5,756 nucleotides of DNA from an uncultured Agathobaculum sp. (GTDB lineage Bacteria; Bacillota; Clostridia; Oscillospirales; Butyricicoccaceae): positions 1 through 5,756 of the forward strand of contig CALWEB010000067.1 of NCBI GenBank assembly GCA_944376955.1. Reading direction: 5' to 3'. The number at the start of each line of letters is the position of its first letter. Position 1 is the stretch's first letter. A model generated the notes under the pieces. It did not search any database. It saw only the letters and a program-made list of their open reading frames with translations, and was not told where the DNA came from. A program made the translations under genes and the position numbers. Positions 5,569 to 5,756 of this stretch are shown here, piece by piece.

Positions 5569-5756
5569 TTAATAAGCGGCAAATCCCTTGCCGAATTCAC
5601 GGCACTGGTCGAGCATGGCCTCATCCGGCGTCTCATGCGCCATCAAGCCCTCATCGGTGTAAACATTGGCGTTGGCGTCATCCGCGCGCTGCACCCAGTC
5701 GCGCATCCACTGGCCGTCACCCCAGCCGTATGAGCCAAACAGTGCCACCTTGCGGC
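5569..5756 (-). CDS. Flavodoxin, C-terminal part (5' end outside window)
   Basis: Short-chain flavodoxin, an FMN-binding low-potential electron carrier that replaces ferredoxin when iron is scarce. The last 61 residues are visible, ending at TAA 5569-5571; the start lies beyond the right edge. The sequence opens with KVALFGSYGWGDGQWMRDW, which is the characteristic flavodoxin FMN-binding loop; the Trp in SYGWGDG is the residue that stacks on the flavin in clostridial flavodoxins. It ends with ETPDEAMLDQCREFGKGFAAY, the terminal helix. It lies on the same strand as feoA-feoA-feoB, about 500 bp upstream of the first feoA, which suggests a shared iron-limitation context, although a promoter and hairpins separate them. 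Confidence 0.93.
   Translation of the reverse strand, partial: RKVALFGSYGWGDGQWMRDWVQRADDANANVYTDEGLMAHETPDEAMLDQCREFGKGFAAY

Overview
The window looks like chromosome of a GC-rich, spore-forming anaerobic clostridium, probably of the Oscillospiraceae/Butyricicoccaceae type. This is inferred from a two-LysM GH18 spore-cortex lytic enzyme, a clostridial short-chain flavodoxin, a clostridial feoA-feoA-feoB cluster with a small Cys-rich FeoB partner, and Gram-positive Shine-Dalgarno sequences. No species can be named.

Layout from left to right. Positions 1-1109 (+) hold the C-terminal part of a large serine recombinase whose catalytic N-terminus lies off the left edge. Positions 1110-1148 are a short AT-rich stretch. 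Positions 1149-1991 (-) hold the first 280 residues of a SleL/YaaH-type spore cortex hydrolase. It stops inside the conserved MTYE(W) strand of its catalytic barrel, exactly where the recombinase-side DNA begins. The left about 1.15 kb is therefore read as one end of an integrated element that splits this spore gene. The geometry (N-terminal half of a mother-cell spore gene converging on a serine recombinase) is that of skin-like sporulation intervening elements.

Positions 2059-5143 (-) are an iron-uptake operon: a promoter with a TTGACA -35, feoA, a second feoA, feoB, and a 56-residue FeoB-associated Cys-rich membrane protein, closed by a strong intrinsic terminator. A recurring inverted repeat, TTAGC-N4-GCTAA, sits in the feoA promoter, downstream of it, upstream of it, and again in a candidate promoter directly before feoB. 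This is a candidate operator set for a metal-responsive (DtxR-like) repressor. FeoA is thought to assist FeoB, the GTP-dependent Fe(II) permease. The Cys-rich protein is a standalone partner of unknown detailed role.

Positions 5569-5756 (-) are the C-terminal 61 residues of a flavodoxin, the usual iron-sparing substitute for ferredoxin, which fits an iron-response neighbourhood. Between flavodoxin and feoA, positions 5221-5530 hold no convincing gene but a run of about seven consecutive hairpins, a possible structured RNA or long 3' UTR that I cannot assign to a known class.

The points most worth checking are the split spore gene, the repeated operator motif, and the hairpin-dense intergenic block.
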